Below, one piece after another: positions 8,015 through 16,346 of a stretch of DNA of 64,000 bases. Made by a program: the position numbers and the translations under genes. The stretch covers positions 1 to 64,000 of the forward strand of contig JAIXTM010000001.1 of assembly GCA_027483945.1 (NCBI GenBank), given 5' to 3'. Origin of the DNA: Hyphomicrobiales bacterium (GTDB lineage Bacteria; Pseudomonadota; Alphaproteobacteria; Rhizobiales; Beijerinckiaceae). The first letter of the stretch is position 1. Each line of letters begins with the position of its first letter. The notes below the pieces were generated by a model. That model was not told where the DNA came from, made no database searches, and worked only from the letters and a program-made list of their open reading frames with translations.

Positions 8015-9394
8015 CTAGCGGCCCATCATCACCGAGGGCAGCCACAGCGCCAGGGACGGCGCCGCCATCAGCGCGAAGACCGCGACGATGTAGACCAGGA
8101 AGAAGGGCATGACGCCGGCGAAGACATCGGTGATCGGCCGCCCGTCCTTTCGCATGCCCTGCAGGACGTAGAGCACGGTCCCGTCGGGCGGCGAGATCAT
8201 GGCGATCTCCACCAGCATCGTCACGACGACGCCGAACCAGATCGGATCGTAGCCGAGCCCGACCACGACCGGGAAGATCACCGGGATCGTGGTCAGGATC
8301 ATGGAGAAGCCCTCCATGAACGTGCCCAGCGCGATGTAGAACCCGATGATCATCATCATGATCGCCCAGGGCGGCAGCGGCAGCCCGGCGACGAACTTGG
8401 ACAGGAGCTGCGGCAGGCCGACCGTGGTCAGGACGAAATTGAGCAGGTAGGCGCCGAACAGGATGAGGCCGATCATGGCCGTCACCCGCGCCGTCGCTTC
8501 CGCGGATTCGTGGATCATGCGGATCGACAGCCGCCGCTCAAAGGCCGCGAAGGCCAGGGCGCCGAGGACGCCCAGCGCCGCCGCTTCCGTCGGAGTGGCA
8601 TAGCCGCCGTAGATCGTGCCGAGGACGAGGGCGATCAGCAGCAGCGTGGGGCCGAGATCGACCAGCGCCCGCAGCTTCACCGCGAGCGGGATCTTCGGCC
8701 CGCGCTCGGCCGCTCCGGCCCTGATCCCGTGCCAGACGATGACGATGGTGAACAGGATGACGACGACCACGCTCGGCCCGAGGGCGGCGAGGTAGAGCGC
8801 GCCCACCGAGGTTTCGGTGATCAGGCCGTAGATGATGAAGGTGATGCCGGGCGGGATGAGGTTGCCCAGCGCGCCGCCGGCCGCCAGGGAGCCGAGCACG
8901 TAGCGCGGGTTGTAGCGCGTGTTCTGGAAATAGGGCAGCGCGACGGACCCCATGGTCGCGGCGGTGGCGACCGAGGAGCCGGAAATGGCCGAGAACAGCG
9001 CCGACGACATGATGTTGGTGTGCAGCAGCCCACCGGGCAGCCGCTCCAGCCAGACATTCATCGCCCGGTAGAGGCGCTCGGAGAACCCCGCCCGCAGCAT
9101 GATCTCGCCCATCAGCAGAAAGAGCGGCACGGCCACCAGCACGAAGCTGGAGCTGGGGCCCCACACCATCTGACCGATGAACAGCCAGATCGGCCGGTCC
9201 GAGAAGGCGAAGCCGATAAGCAGACCGAGCGCGCCGAGGGCGGCGCCGATATAGACGCCGGAGCCGAAGAAGATCGTCATGATGCCGGCGATCGTCAGCG
9301 TCTCGGCCAGCGGAATGTTGCCACCGCCGCCGCCGGCGAGGGAGGCGCCGACCATGACGACGAGCAGGATGGCGAGGAAGACGAGCGCGATCAT
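8015..9394 (-). CDS. dctM: TRAP transporter large permease (DctM)
   Basis: Large membrane subunit of a tripartite ATP-independent periplasmic transporter, which carries an organic acid with a sodium or proton gradient. The 459-residue protein has about 12 hydrophobic helices and the family signatures ASLAGGGGGN near the start, GSSVATAATMGSVALP and NLIPPG in the middle, and MISPPDGTVLYVLQG near the end. The ATG at 9394 overlaps the dctQ stop as ATGA, and upstream sequence is out of the family alignment. A strong terminator follows. Substrate is unknown. Confidence 0.94.
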   Translation of the reverse strand: MIALVFLAILLVVMVGASLAGGGGGNIPLAETLTIAGIMTIFFGSGVYIGAALGALGLLIGFAFSDRPIWLFIGQMVWGPSSSFVLVAVPLFLLMGEIMLRAGFSERLYRAMNVWLERLPGGLLHTNIMSSALFSAISGSSVATAATMGSVALPYFQNTRYNPRYVLGSLAAGGALGNLIPPGITFIIYGLITETSVGALYLAALGPSVVVVILFTIVIVWHGIRAGAAERGPKIPLAVKLRALVDLGPTLLLIALVLGTIYGGYATPTEAAALGVLGALAFAAFERRLSIRMIHESAEATARVTAMIGLILFGAYLLNFVLTTVGLPQLLSKFVAGLPLPPWAIMMMIIGFYIALGTFMEGFSMILTTIPVIFPVVVGLGYDPIWFGVVVTMLVEIAMISPPDGTVLYVLQGMRKDGRPITDVFAGVMPFFLVYIVAVFALMAAPSLALWLPSVMMGR

Positions 9395-10038
9395 TGGGCG
9401 CCCTCCCTTATGCCGAGGGCGTCCAGCGTCTCCTGCGCCTCCTCCACGTAGGTCCGCGGCGCGTAGAGCGCGTCGACGGCGCCGTACTGGCCGGCGAGGA
9501 GCAGCAGCACCGTCTCGGCCAGGAGGAGCACGATGAGCGCCAGGAACACCCAGATGCCCAGCGACCACAGGCCCTGCGGGATGACGAGCGGCACTTTCAG
9601 CATGCTGATGTCGGTCGCCCCGAAATCCCAGGATTCCAGCACGAGCTGGAGCGAGCCATAGGCGACGAAGCCGACGAAGACGGCCAGGATCGCCAGAGCC
9701 ATCAGGTGCAGCACGGCGCGCAGCTTCACCGGCATCATGTTGAGCAGGACGTCGATGCGCACGTGGCTGCGGGTGACGAAGGTCTCCGCCAGGGCCCAGG
9801 AAATGCCGAAGGCCAGGAGGTAGCCGGAGATTTCGGTGGTGGACTGGGTGGACACGCCCAGGAAGTTGCGGGCGAGAACCTCGCCACCAATGAAGAGGGC
9901 GCAGACCACGAAGGCCCAGCCGGCGATCCAGGCCATGACCCGGGCGACGGAGTGGGCGGCGTGTCTCACGCCGCCCGCCGCCCTGGTCAGGCCCCCCGCT
10001 CCGCTCAAGGCGGGCGGAGCAGAGGTCTTGTCATCCAT
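9391..10038 (-). CDS. dctQ: TRAP transporter small permease (DctQ)
   Basis: Small membrane subunit with four hydrophobic helices (roughly residues 35-55, 70-90, 108-130 and 150-180) and the DctQ core EVLARNFLGVS...EISGYLLAF...VRIDVL. At 215 residues it is slightly longer than the typical 160-200 because of N- and C-terminal tails. The ATG at 10038 is chosen over a TTG at 10047; it leaves a 5-base gap after the dctP stop. It ends inside the dctM start codon. Confidence 0.92.
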   Translation of the reverse strand: MDDKTSAPPALSGAGGLTRAAGGVRHAAHSVARVMAWIAGWAFVVCALFIGGEVLARNFLGVSTQSTTEISGYLLAFGISWALAETFVTRSHVRIDVLLNMMPVKLRAVLHLMALAILAVFVGFVAYGSLQLVLESWDFGATDISMLKVPLVIPQGLWSLGIWVFLALIVLLLAETVLLLLAGQYGAVDALYAPRTYVEEAQETLDALGIREGAQ

Positions 10039-10043
10039 CGGTC

Positions 10044-11102
10044 TCAACCCCCGAAGCGCACGCCCGTGATCGGGGCGACGAGCTTGTTATACTGTTCGCC
10101 GCAGGATGCGCCGCACCGCTTCACGAAGGCCGGCAGGACGGTCTCCTGCAGATGCTTGCGCAAAGTGGCCTGGTCGGCTTCCGACGGACGGGTCACGGTC
10201 ATCGGGTTGGTGGTCACCACCTTGCTGATGCGGCACTCGTTTTTCTTGCCGATATTGCAGGCAATGCCGTCCTCGGTGGCCTGTTCGCCGAGGTCCCACT
10301 GGGCGTCGCCGACCTGCTTCATGGTCTTTTCCAGAAGCGCCTTCGTGTCACGGTCCAGGTCGTTCCACCATTTGGCGTTGACGTAATAGGCGGCGACCGC
10401 CCAGCCGAGGGGGAGGGCGTACATGTTGCGCGACACCTCGTACCAGCGCGCGCCGTTGCCCGACGACGTGCCGGTGATGGCGCAATCGACCACGCCGCGC
10501 TCCAGCGCGCCGTAGACTTCCGGGAAGCCGAGGGCGACCGGCTGGGCGCCGATGGCGGAAATGAGGTCGTTGGACGAGCCGCCGAAGGTGCGGATCTTGC
10601 GGCCCTTCAGGTCGTCGAGGTTCTTCACCTCGTTGCGGCAGAACAGGACCTGCGCGGGGAACGGATACATGGCGACGATACGGGTATTGGACCGCTCCAG
10701 CGCCTTGTTGGCCTCGGGCATGACCGCCTCGGCGACCTTGCGGGCCTGCTCGATCGTGGGGTTGAGGCCCGCGAGATCGACCATGTCGAGGAAGGGCACG
10801 TCGCCGGAGACCGTGGCCAGCGGCGCGGCGCCGATATCGACGACGCCGGAGCGCACGAGGCGCAGGATCTCGGGCCCGTTCAGGCCGCGCTCGGGCCAGC
10901 TCGCGAGTTCCACGGTGATCTTGCCGCCGGACGCCTGGGGCAGTCCGTCGCGCAGGAGCGGGATGTCGACGCCGACATATTGCGGGAAGGCCGGGCCCGG
11001 CTGGCTGACGATGACGATCTTGCGCGGAGCGGTCTGGGCCGCCGCCGGCGCGGCGAGGGCCAGGGCCGCGCCCGCGGCCACGATCAGGGACTTCACGTTC
11101 AT
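10044..11102 (-). CDS. dctP: TRAP transporter periplasmic substrate-binding protein (DctP family)
   Basis: Periplasmic receptor of 352 residues. Residues 1-23 form a signal peptide (MNVKSLIVAAGAALALAAPA, cleavage after AAAQ). The mature part has the DctP pattern, including LDDLKGRKIRTFGG...LGFPEVYGALERGVVDCAITG, where the conserved arginine of KIRT usually pairs with a substrate carboxylate. The start at 11102 has AGAGGAGAAC about six bases upstream. It is first in the dctPQM order. Two cysteine pairs (about 277/284 and 332/336) suggest disulfides in the periplasm. A TRAP ligand with a carboxylate is expected but not identified. Confidence 0.93.
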   Translation of the reverse strand: MNVKSLIVAAGAALALAAPAAAQTAPRKIVIVSQPGPAFPQYVGVDIPLLRDGLPQASGGKITVELASWPERGLNGPEILRLVRSGVVDIGAAPLATVSGDVPFLDMVDLAGLNPTIEQARKVAEAVMPEANKALERSNTRIVAMYPFPAQVLFCRNEVKNLDDLKGRKIRTFGGSSNDLISAIGAQPVALGFPEVYGALERGVVDCAITGTSSGNGARWYEVSRNMYALPLGWAVAAYYVNAKWWNDLDRDTKALLEKTMKQVGDAQWDLGEQATEDGIACNIGKKNECRISKVVTTNPMTVTRPSEADQATLRKHLQETVLPAFVKRCGASCGEQYNKLVAPITGVRFGG

Positions 11103-11190
11103 CTCGTAGTTCTCCTCTGGTTGCCTGGTGAGCCGTGCCTTCTGCGGGCATCTGGCTGCCGGGAACGGGGCCCCGGACTTTGAGAAAGGA

Positions 11191-11219
11191 GGCAGCGGAT
11201 GGACGGACCGTCCGCTGCC
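11191..11219 (-). terminator. Hairpin between hydro-lyase gene and dctP
   Basis: A perfect 9-bp stem GGCAGCGGA/TCCGCTGCC with an 11-base loop. On the minus strand it is followed by TCCTTTCTC, only weakly U-rich. It may terminate or attenuate transcription coming from the hydro-lyase gene before dctP. Confidence 0.5.
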
Positions 11220-11318
11220 AGTTTGGCCGTCGCGGTGGCGGGAGTCAGGTCACAATCAGGAGCCGCCGCTTCGACATTTCGTTCGTTCCTCCGGGACTGG
11301 CCCGGCCCGCTGGCGCCG

Positions 11319-12128
11319 TCAGGGCACCTGGAGCCGGTTGTTCTTCAGGTCCGTCACCAGCATCGCGCCGGGCGCGTGTGTGATGGCGAAGGCGGGATTG
11401 GCGGCGGCGATCACGGCCTGGGGGGTCACCCCGCAGGCCCAGAAGACCGGGATCTCGCCCGGCTTCACCGGGACGGGGTCGCCGTAATCGGGGCGGTCGA
11501 GATCGGCGATGCCGATGGCCGCGGGATCGCCGATATGGACCGGGGCGCCGTGGACGGCCGGATAGCGCGACGTGATCTGGATGGCGCGGATCGCCTCGGC
11601 GGCGCTCATCGGCCGCATGGTCACGACCATGGGCCCCGCGAAGGGCCCGGCCGGACGGCAGGGGATCGAGGTGCGGAACATCGGCACGTTGCCGCCCCCC
11701 TCCAGGTGGCGCACGCCCACGCCCTCGGCGGCGAGCGCCTCCTCGAAGGTGAAGGAGCAGCCGATGAGAAACGCCACGAGATCGTCGCGCCACCAGCGGC
11801 GGATGTCGGTCGGTTCGTCGACCAGGCGCCCGTCCTGCCAGACGCGGTAGCGCGGCAGATCGGAGCGCACGTCCAGGTCCTCGCCGGCATCGGGTATGGT
11901 GGGGTCGCCCGGTTCGGACACGGCGATCAGCGGGCACGGCTTAGGGTTGCGCTGGCAGAAGCGCAGGAAGTCGGCGGCATAGGCTTCGGCGAGCACGACG
12001 AGGTTGCACTGGACGAAGCCCGGCGCGAGGCCGGCCGTGTGGCCGGTCAGCTCGCCCCGGCGCGCGCCCTGCCGGACCGCGCGGGCATCGGCGAAGGCGA
12101 AGGCGGGCGGGCTGACTTGGACGAGCAT
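11319..12128 (-). CDS. Putative hydro-lyase, DUF1445 (D-glutamate cyclase-like) family
   Basis: Member of the DUF1445 family, annotated in bacteria as putative hydro-lyase and related to mammalian D-glutamate cyclase. Typical blocks are visible: [18 protein letters not shown] near the N-terminus, [33 protein letters not shown], the [10 protein letters not shown] block and [11 protein letters not shown]. The ATG at 12128 gives 269 residues, the usual size, with GAGG upstream. Further ATGs at 12152 and 12158 would add a short unconserved tail. It lies between the LysR gene and the TRAP operon on the same strand, which suggests it modifies the imported compound. The reaction here is not known. 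Confidence 0.88.
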   Translation of the reverse strand: MLVQVSPPAFAFADARAVRQGARRGELTGHTAGLAPGFVQCNLVVLAEAYAADFLRFCQRNPKPCPLIAVSEPGDPTIPDAGEDLDVRSDLPRYRVWQDGRLVDEPTDIRRWWRDDLVAFLIGCSFTFEEALAAEGVGVRHLEGGGNVPMFRTSIPCRPAGPFAGPMVVTMRPMSAAEAIRAIQITSRYPAVHGAPVHIGDPAAIGIADLDRPDYGDPVPVKPGEIPVFWACGVTPQAVIAAANPAFAITHAPGAMLVTDLKNNRLQVP

Positions 12129-12193
12129 GGAACGGGACCTCAACCGGTGCATGGTCATGCAACCAGAGCGAGTCGATCAGTTCCAATCGTCTT

Positions 12194-13126
12194 TCACGAT
12201 GTTTTCCGATAAGCCTGCCTTATCACGGAGGCTGTATCGGAATGGTTTTCCGCAGCGATGGCGATCGCGATCTCCGCCAGCGCCCGCGCGAGCATGTTGT
12301 CCGGCGCCATGGGATAGGTGGCGGTGAAGACGAGTTCCGGCAACGCCACCTCGCTCCTGACCAGCCGCAGGATGCCGTCCTCAAGCTCGCGCGCGATGAC
12401 GACGGGCGGGATGACGCTGACGCCGATCCCGTCCAGGGTCATGCGCACGATCGTGGAGAGGGACGCGTTGGGATAGAGCCGCGGCGGCGGCAGGTCGGGC
12501 CGGGTCAGCAGGTCCTTGAGCGCCAGATAGGGCCGCGTGGTCTTGGGATAGGTGATGATCGGGGTCGCGATGAGGGCCGAGACCGGCACGGGATCGGGCG
12601 GCAGCGGGAAGTCCGGGCGCGCCGCGAAGGCGAGCGGGTAGCGCGCCAGCTCGGCATTGGCCATGCGCGGGTCGCTGATCGGCCCGAGCAGGAAGGCGAG
12701 GTCGATCTCGTGGCCGACCAGCGCCTCGCGCAGGTTCGGCGAGATGTCCACATCGATGTCCAGCGTCACCGACGGATAAAGCGCGTGGACGCGCTCCACG
12801 AAGCGCGAGAGCCACATATGGACGATGGTCTCGGCGACGCCGACGCGCACGACGCCCGACAAGGCCGCCGGCTCGGCGAGCGCCGCCATCATCTCCGTGC
12901 GCAGGAGCAGCATCCGCTCGGCATAGGCGAGGAGCTCCAGGCCCTTGCCGGTGAGCGACACGCCGCGGCTGTCGCGGTCGAACAGGCGGACGCCGAAATC
13001 CTGCTCGAGCCCGGCCACGCGCTGGGAGATGGCCGGCTGCGTCGTGTTGAGCTTTTCCGCCGCCCGGCGGAAGCTCTTCAGCCGCGCCACCCAGTAGAAG
13101 ACTTCGAGGCTGCGCAGATCCGGCAT
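12194..13126 (-). CDS. LysR-family transcriptional regulator
   Basis: Standard 310-residue LysR protein. The N-terminal winged helix-turn-helix is MPDLRSLEVFYWVARLKSFR followed by AAEKLNTTQPAISQRVAGLE, and the rest is a substrate-binding-like effector domain. It is 65 bases upstream of the hydro-lyase gene on the same strand and divergent from the phosphoesterase at 13225 with a 98-base gap. Most LysR genes regulate neighbours, so control of the hydro-lyase/TRAP cluster is likely but inferred. Confidence 0.92.
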   Translation of the reverse strand: MPDLRSLEVFYWVARLKSFRRAAEKLNTTQPAISQRVAGLEQDFGVRLFDRDSRGVSLTGKGLELLAYAERMLLLRTEMMAALAEPAALSGVVRVGVAETIVHMWLSRFVERVHALYPSVTLDIDVDISPNLREALVGHEIDLAFLLGPISDPRMANAELARYPLAFAARPDFPLPPDPVPVSALIATPIITYPKTTRPYLALKDLLTRPDLPPPRLYPNASLSTIVRMTLDGIGVSVIPPVVIARELEDGILRLVRSEVALPELVFTATYPMAPDNMLARALAEIAIAIAAENHSDTASVIRQAYRKTS

Positions 13127-13224
13127 CGTTCTCTGGCGTCGGACGTCCGCCGGGACGGCGGACGGATCGTCTCCGGCACCGGCCGCGAATCGGCTAGCGT
13201 CGGGGTCCTGTCTCGGATCATGCC

Positions 13225-14052
13225 ATGTTTCGCCTCCTGCGTTGGCTCCAATGCCGCCTGACCGCGCGTAGGCCCGTCCGACCCGGCGCCCCGGCCGGCG
13301 CGGTCGCGGTCGAGCGCCGGGAATGGCTCCCCGCGATCCGTACCCTGCCGCAGGGCACGCTGGCGGTCGCGATCGGCGACGTGCACGGACGGGCCGACCT
13401 CCTCGCCGCGCTGCATGGCGAGATCGCCGCCCTCGCCGCGACGCTGAGGCCCCGCGAGGCGCACCTGGTCCATCTGGGCGATCTCGTCGACCGGGGGCCG
13501 GGCAGCATCGCGGCCATGCGTCTGGCCCGCGCCGGCGTGAAGGGCATGGCGGCCGTGACGCTCATCGGCAACCACGAGGAGCGGATGTTCAGCGTCCTGG
13601 AGACGCCGGATCCGGTCGAGATGGAATCCTGGCTCGGCTATGGCGGCAGGACCGTTCTTGCCGAGGCCGGCATCGATCCGGACGGGGACTGGCGCGGCCC
13701 GCTCCGGGAGGCGCTGGGCGAGGACCTGCTCGAGTGGGCCCGTGCCAATCCGCGCTCACACCGTGTCGGCGACGTGCTGTTCGTCCACGCGGGGATCGAT
13801 CCGGCCAAGCCGCTGAGCCGGCAGGACCCCAAGGACCTCGTCTGGATCAGGAAGCCCTTCACCGAGAGCCCAGGACCCTATGACGAGGGCGTGGCGGTGA
13901 TCCACGGCCATTCGCCCGTGAAGATGCTCGACCTGTCGCATCCCCACCGGATCGACCTCGACACCGCCGCCTATTCGTCCGGCAAGCTGACGGCGCTGGC
14001 GATCTTCGAGGACCGGATGCAGGTGCTCCAGGCGGTCGGTCCGCCGCGCTGA
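13225..14052 (+). CDS. Metallophosphoesterase, serine/threonine phosphatase type
   Basis: Calcineurin-like phosphoesterase of 275 residues with the full metal-binding set: GDVHGRADLL (about 52-61), GDLVDRGPGS (89-98), GNHEE (114-118), FVHAGID and IHGHSPV. This spacing matches the PrpA/ApaH-like bacterial protein phosphatases. Targets could be phosphoproteins or dinucleoside polyphosphates. It opens a plus-strand run of four genes ending at 16338. Confidence 0.9.
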   Translation: MFRLLRWLQCRLTARRPVRPGAPAGAVAVERREWLPAIRTLPQGTLAVAIGDVHGRADLLAALHGEIAALAATLRPREAHLVHLGDLVDRGPGSIAAMRLARAGVKGMAAVTLIGNHEERMFSVLETPDPVEMESWLGYGGRTVLAEAGIDPDGDWRGPLREALGEDLLEWARANPRSHRVGDVLFVHAGIDPAKPLSRQDPKDLVWIRKPFTESPGPYDEGVAVIHGHSPVKMLDLSHPHRIDLDTAAYSSGKLTALAIFEDRMQVLQAVGPPR

Positions 14053-14093
14053 ACCGGCTCATCCGTCTTCGGCCAGCACGCGTAGGAACGACC

Positions 14094-14267
14094 ATGCCCA
14101 AGATGCGCCGCAAGGCCGACCTGCCCACCAAGACCTGCGCCGCCTGCGGCCGCCCCTTCGCCTGGCGCAAGGCCTGGGCGAAGGTGTGGGACGAGGTGCG
14201 CTATTGCTCCGACCGCTGCCGGGGCGAGCGCGCCAAGGTGGCCAAGGCCGCAGCAGCGCGCTCCTGA
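14094..14267 (+). CDS. Small zinc-ribbon-like DUF2256 protein
   Basis: A 57-residue basic protein with two cysteine pairs, TCAACGRPFAWRKAW and VRYCSDRC, arranged as a putative zinc-binding knuckle, followed by an Arg/Lys/Ala-rich tail. This matches the DUF2256 family, which is found beside many different genes and has no assigned function. GTAGGAACGACC precedes the ATG. It sits 41 bases after the phosphatase gene and 65 bases before the glycosyltransferase. Confidence 0.82.
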   Translation: MPKMRRKADLPTKTCAACGRPFAWRKAWAKVWDEVRYCSDRCRGERAKVAKAAAARS

Positions 14268-14332
14268 CCGTCACGCCGCCTTCACATAGCCGTCACGGGA
14301 CCTTCGCCTGAATCTGGTGAGAAGCGGCCGCG

Positions 14333-15517
14333 ATGGAACCGCTTCCGCTCGTCCTCGCCGCGCTTGGCGGCACGACCACCGCCCTGCACTGGGCGAGCCT
14401 CAGCCTTGCCTGGACCAGGTCCCGGCGCGCCGGCACCCCGCGCGCGACCGGCACGCCGCCGGTGACGATCCTGCGTCCCGTCTGCGGCCTGGAATACCGG
14501 CTGGAGGACACGCTCGGCTCGACCTTCGCGCTGGACTGGCCCGATTACGAGATCGTCTTCTGCGTCGCGCGCGGCGACGATCCGGTCGTGCCGCTGGTGC
14601 GGGACCTGATCGGGCGCCATCCGCAGGTGCCGGCCCGGCTGCTCGTCGGCAACGAACGGCCGAGCGGCAACCCCAAGCTCGACAATCTGTTCAAGGGCTG
14701 GGCCGCCGCGCGGCATGACTGGGTCGTGATGGCGGACAGCAACGTCCTCCTGCCCCCGGATTACCTGCGGCAGCTGATGGCGAGCTGGGGCCCGCGCACC
14801 GGGCTCGTCTGTTCGCCGCCGGTCGGCACCGACCCGGTGGGCTTCGCGGCCGAGGTCGAGGCCGCGTTCCTCAACAGCCATGCGGCGCGCTGGCAGATGA
14901 ATGCGGACGCGCTCGGCTTCGGCTTCGCCCAGGGCAAGACCATGTTCTGGCGCCGGGCCGATCTCGACCGCGCCGGCGGGCTGATGGCGATCGGCCGCGA
15001 AGCCGCCGAGGATGCGGCCTCTACGCGGCTGGTGCGGGGCGCTGGCCTCAAGGTCTCGCTCGTGCCGGCCCCGTTCGCGCAGCCGCTCGGGCCGCGCCGC
15101 TGGGCCGATGTCTGGCGCCGGCAGGTGCGCTGGGCGCGCCTGCGCCGGGTCGCCTTCCCGGCCGCCTACATCCCCGAGATCCTATCGGGCAGCGCCGCCT
15201 CGCTGGCGCTGCTGACGGCCGCCGCGTTCCTCGCCGGGTTCGGCACGGCGGCGATTGCGGCGTTGGCGCTCCTCGCGCTGGCGCTCTGGTACGCGCCGGA
15301 GGCCGCTTTGGCCAAGGCCATGGGCTGGCCGCTCGGCCGGCGCGGCCTTGCCGCCATGATCCTGCGCGACGCGGCGATCCCCATCCTCTGGTTCGCCGGG
15401 CTCGGCGACCGGTTCGAATGGCGGGGCAACGCCATGCATGCCGACATCGCGCGCCCCGGCGGCGCGCGCCGTGCCTTCGTCCTGCGATCGACCCTGGGAG
15501 CGGGCGCGCATCGCTGA
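14333..15517 (+). CDS. GT21 family glycosyltransferase (ceramide glucosyltransferase-like)
   Basis: Membrane glycosyltransferase of 394 residues. One N-terminal hydrophobic helix is followed by a GT-A domain with PPVTILRPVCGLE, NPKLDNLFKGW, VMADSNVLLP and the C-terminal RRQVRW motif typical of GT21 enzymes. Several hydrophobic helices follow (about 280-330 and 345-365). Bacterial members act as ceramide glycosyltransferases or as HpnI in hopanoid glycan synthesis. The LpxH-like gene directly downstream fits a role in envelope lipid modification. No other hopanoid genes are visible here, so ceramide versus hopanoid cannot be decided. Confidence 0.85.
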   Translation: MEPLPLVLAALGGTTTALHWASLSLAWTRSRRAGTPRATGTPPVTILRPVCGLEYRLEDTLGSTFALDWPDYEIVFCVARGDDPVVPLVRDLIGRHPQVPARLLVGNERPSGNPKLDNLFKGWAAARHDWVVMADSNVLLPPDYLRQLMASWGPRTGLVCSPPVGTDPVGFAAEVEAAFLNSHAARWQMNADALGFGFAQGKTMFWRRADLDRAGGLMAIGREAAEDAASTRLVRGAGLKVSLVPAPFAQPLGPRRWADVWRRQVRWARLRRVAFPAAYIPEILSGSAASLALLTAAAFLAGFGTAAIAALALLALALWYAPEAALAKAMGWPLGRRGLAAMILRDAAIPILWFAGLGDRFEWRGNAMHADIARPGGARRAFVLRSTLGAGAHR

Positions 15518-15537
15518 GCCGCGCCGCTGGAGACGCC

Positions 15538-16338
15538 ATGTCCAACCATCATTCCCCGCGCCGGTACCGCACGCTTTTCATCTCCGACGTGCATCTGGGG
15601 ACAAGGGGCTGCCAGGCCGAGCACCTGCTCGACTTCCTCAAGCACCACGAGGCGGAGACGATCTACCTCGTCGGCGACATCGTCGACACCTGGCAGCTGA
15701 AATCCTCCTGGTACTGGCCGCAGGCCCATAACGACGTGGTCCAGAAGCTCCTGCGCAAGGCGCGCAAGGGCACGCGGATCGTCTATGTGCCGGGCAACCA
15801 CGACGAGTTCCTGCGCGATTATTGCGGCACGCATTTCGGCGGGATCGAGGTCGTGGAGACGACGATCCACCGCGCCGCCGACGGCAAGCGCTACCTCGTG
15901 ATCCACGGCGACCATTTCGACATGGTGGTGCGCCATGCGCGCTGGCTCGCCTATCTCGGCGACCACGCCTATGTCTGGGCGCTGGCGGCCAACACCGTGT
16001 TCAACAAGGTCCGGCGGCGGCTTGGCTTCCCCTATTGGTCCCTGTCGCAATGGGCCAAGCTCAAGGTGAAGTCGGCGGTCAACCATATCGGCGCCTTCGA
16101 GAGCAATCTCGTCGGCGAGGCCCGGCGCGAGGGCGCGGACGGCGTCATCTGCGGCCATATCCACAATGCCGACATCCATGACAGGCTCGGCATGACCTAC
16201 ATCAATTGCGGGGACTGGGTGGAGAACTGCTCCGCGGTCGCCGAGCATCCGGACGGGCGGATGGAGATCATCGTCTGGCACGCGCGCCCCGACAGGCGCC
16301 TCGACCCGGTGCCGCAGGGCGTCCTGCAGGCCGCATGA
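15538..16338 (+). CDS. LpxH-like metallophosphoesterase (UDP-2,3-diacylglucosamine diphosphatase type)
   Basis: Calcineurin-like phosphoesterase of 266 residues, in the clade annotated as UDP-2,3-diacylglucosamine diphosphatase. Metal ligands lie in FISDVHLGT (about 15-23), GDIVDTW (47-53), GNHDEFL (82-88), HGDHFD (122-127) and GHIHNADI (203-210). The ATG at 15538 has CTGGAGACGCC upstream; a frame open from 15418 has no better start. It is 20 bases after the GT21 gene. Classical LpxH or LpxI elsewhere may be the true lipid A enzyme, so the exact substrate is uncertain. Confidence 0.86.
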   Translation: MSNHHSPRRYRTLFISDVHLGTRGCQAEHLLDFLKHHEAETIYLVGDIVDTWQLKSSWYWPQAHNDVVQKLLRKARKGTRIVYVPGNHDEFLRDYCGTHFGGIEVVETTIHRAADGKRYLVIHGDHFDMVVRHARWLAYLGDHAYVWALAANTVFNKVRRRLGFPYWSLSQWAKLKVKSAVNHIGAFESNLVGEARREGADGVICGHIHNADIHDRLGMTYINCGDWVENCSAVAEHPDGRMEIIVWHARPDRRLDPVPQGVLQAA

Positions 16339-16346
16339 GGCCGGAT

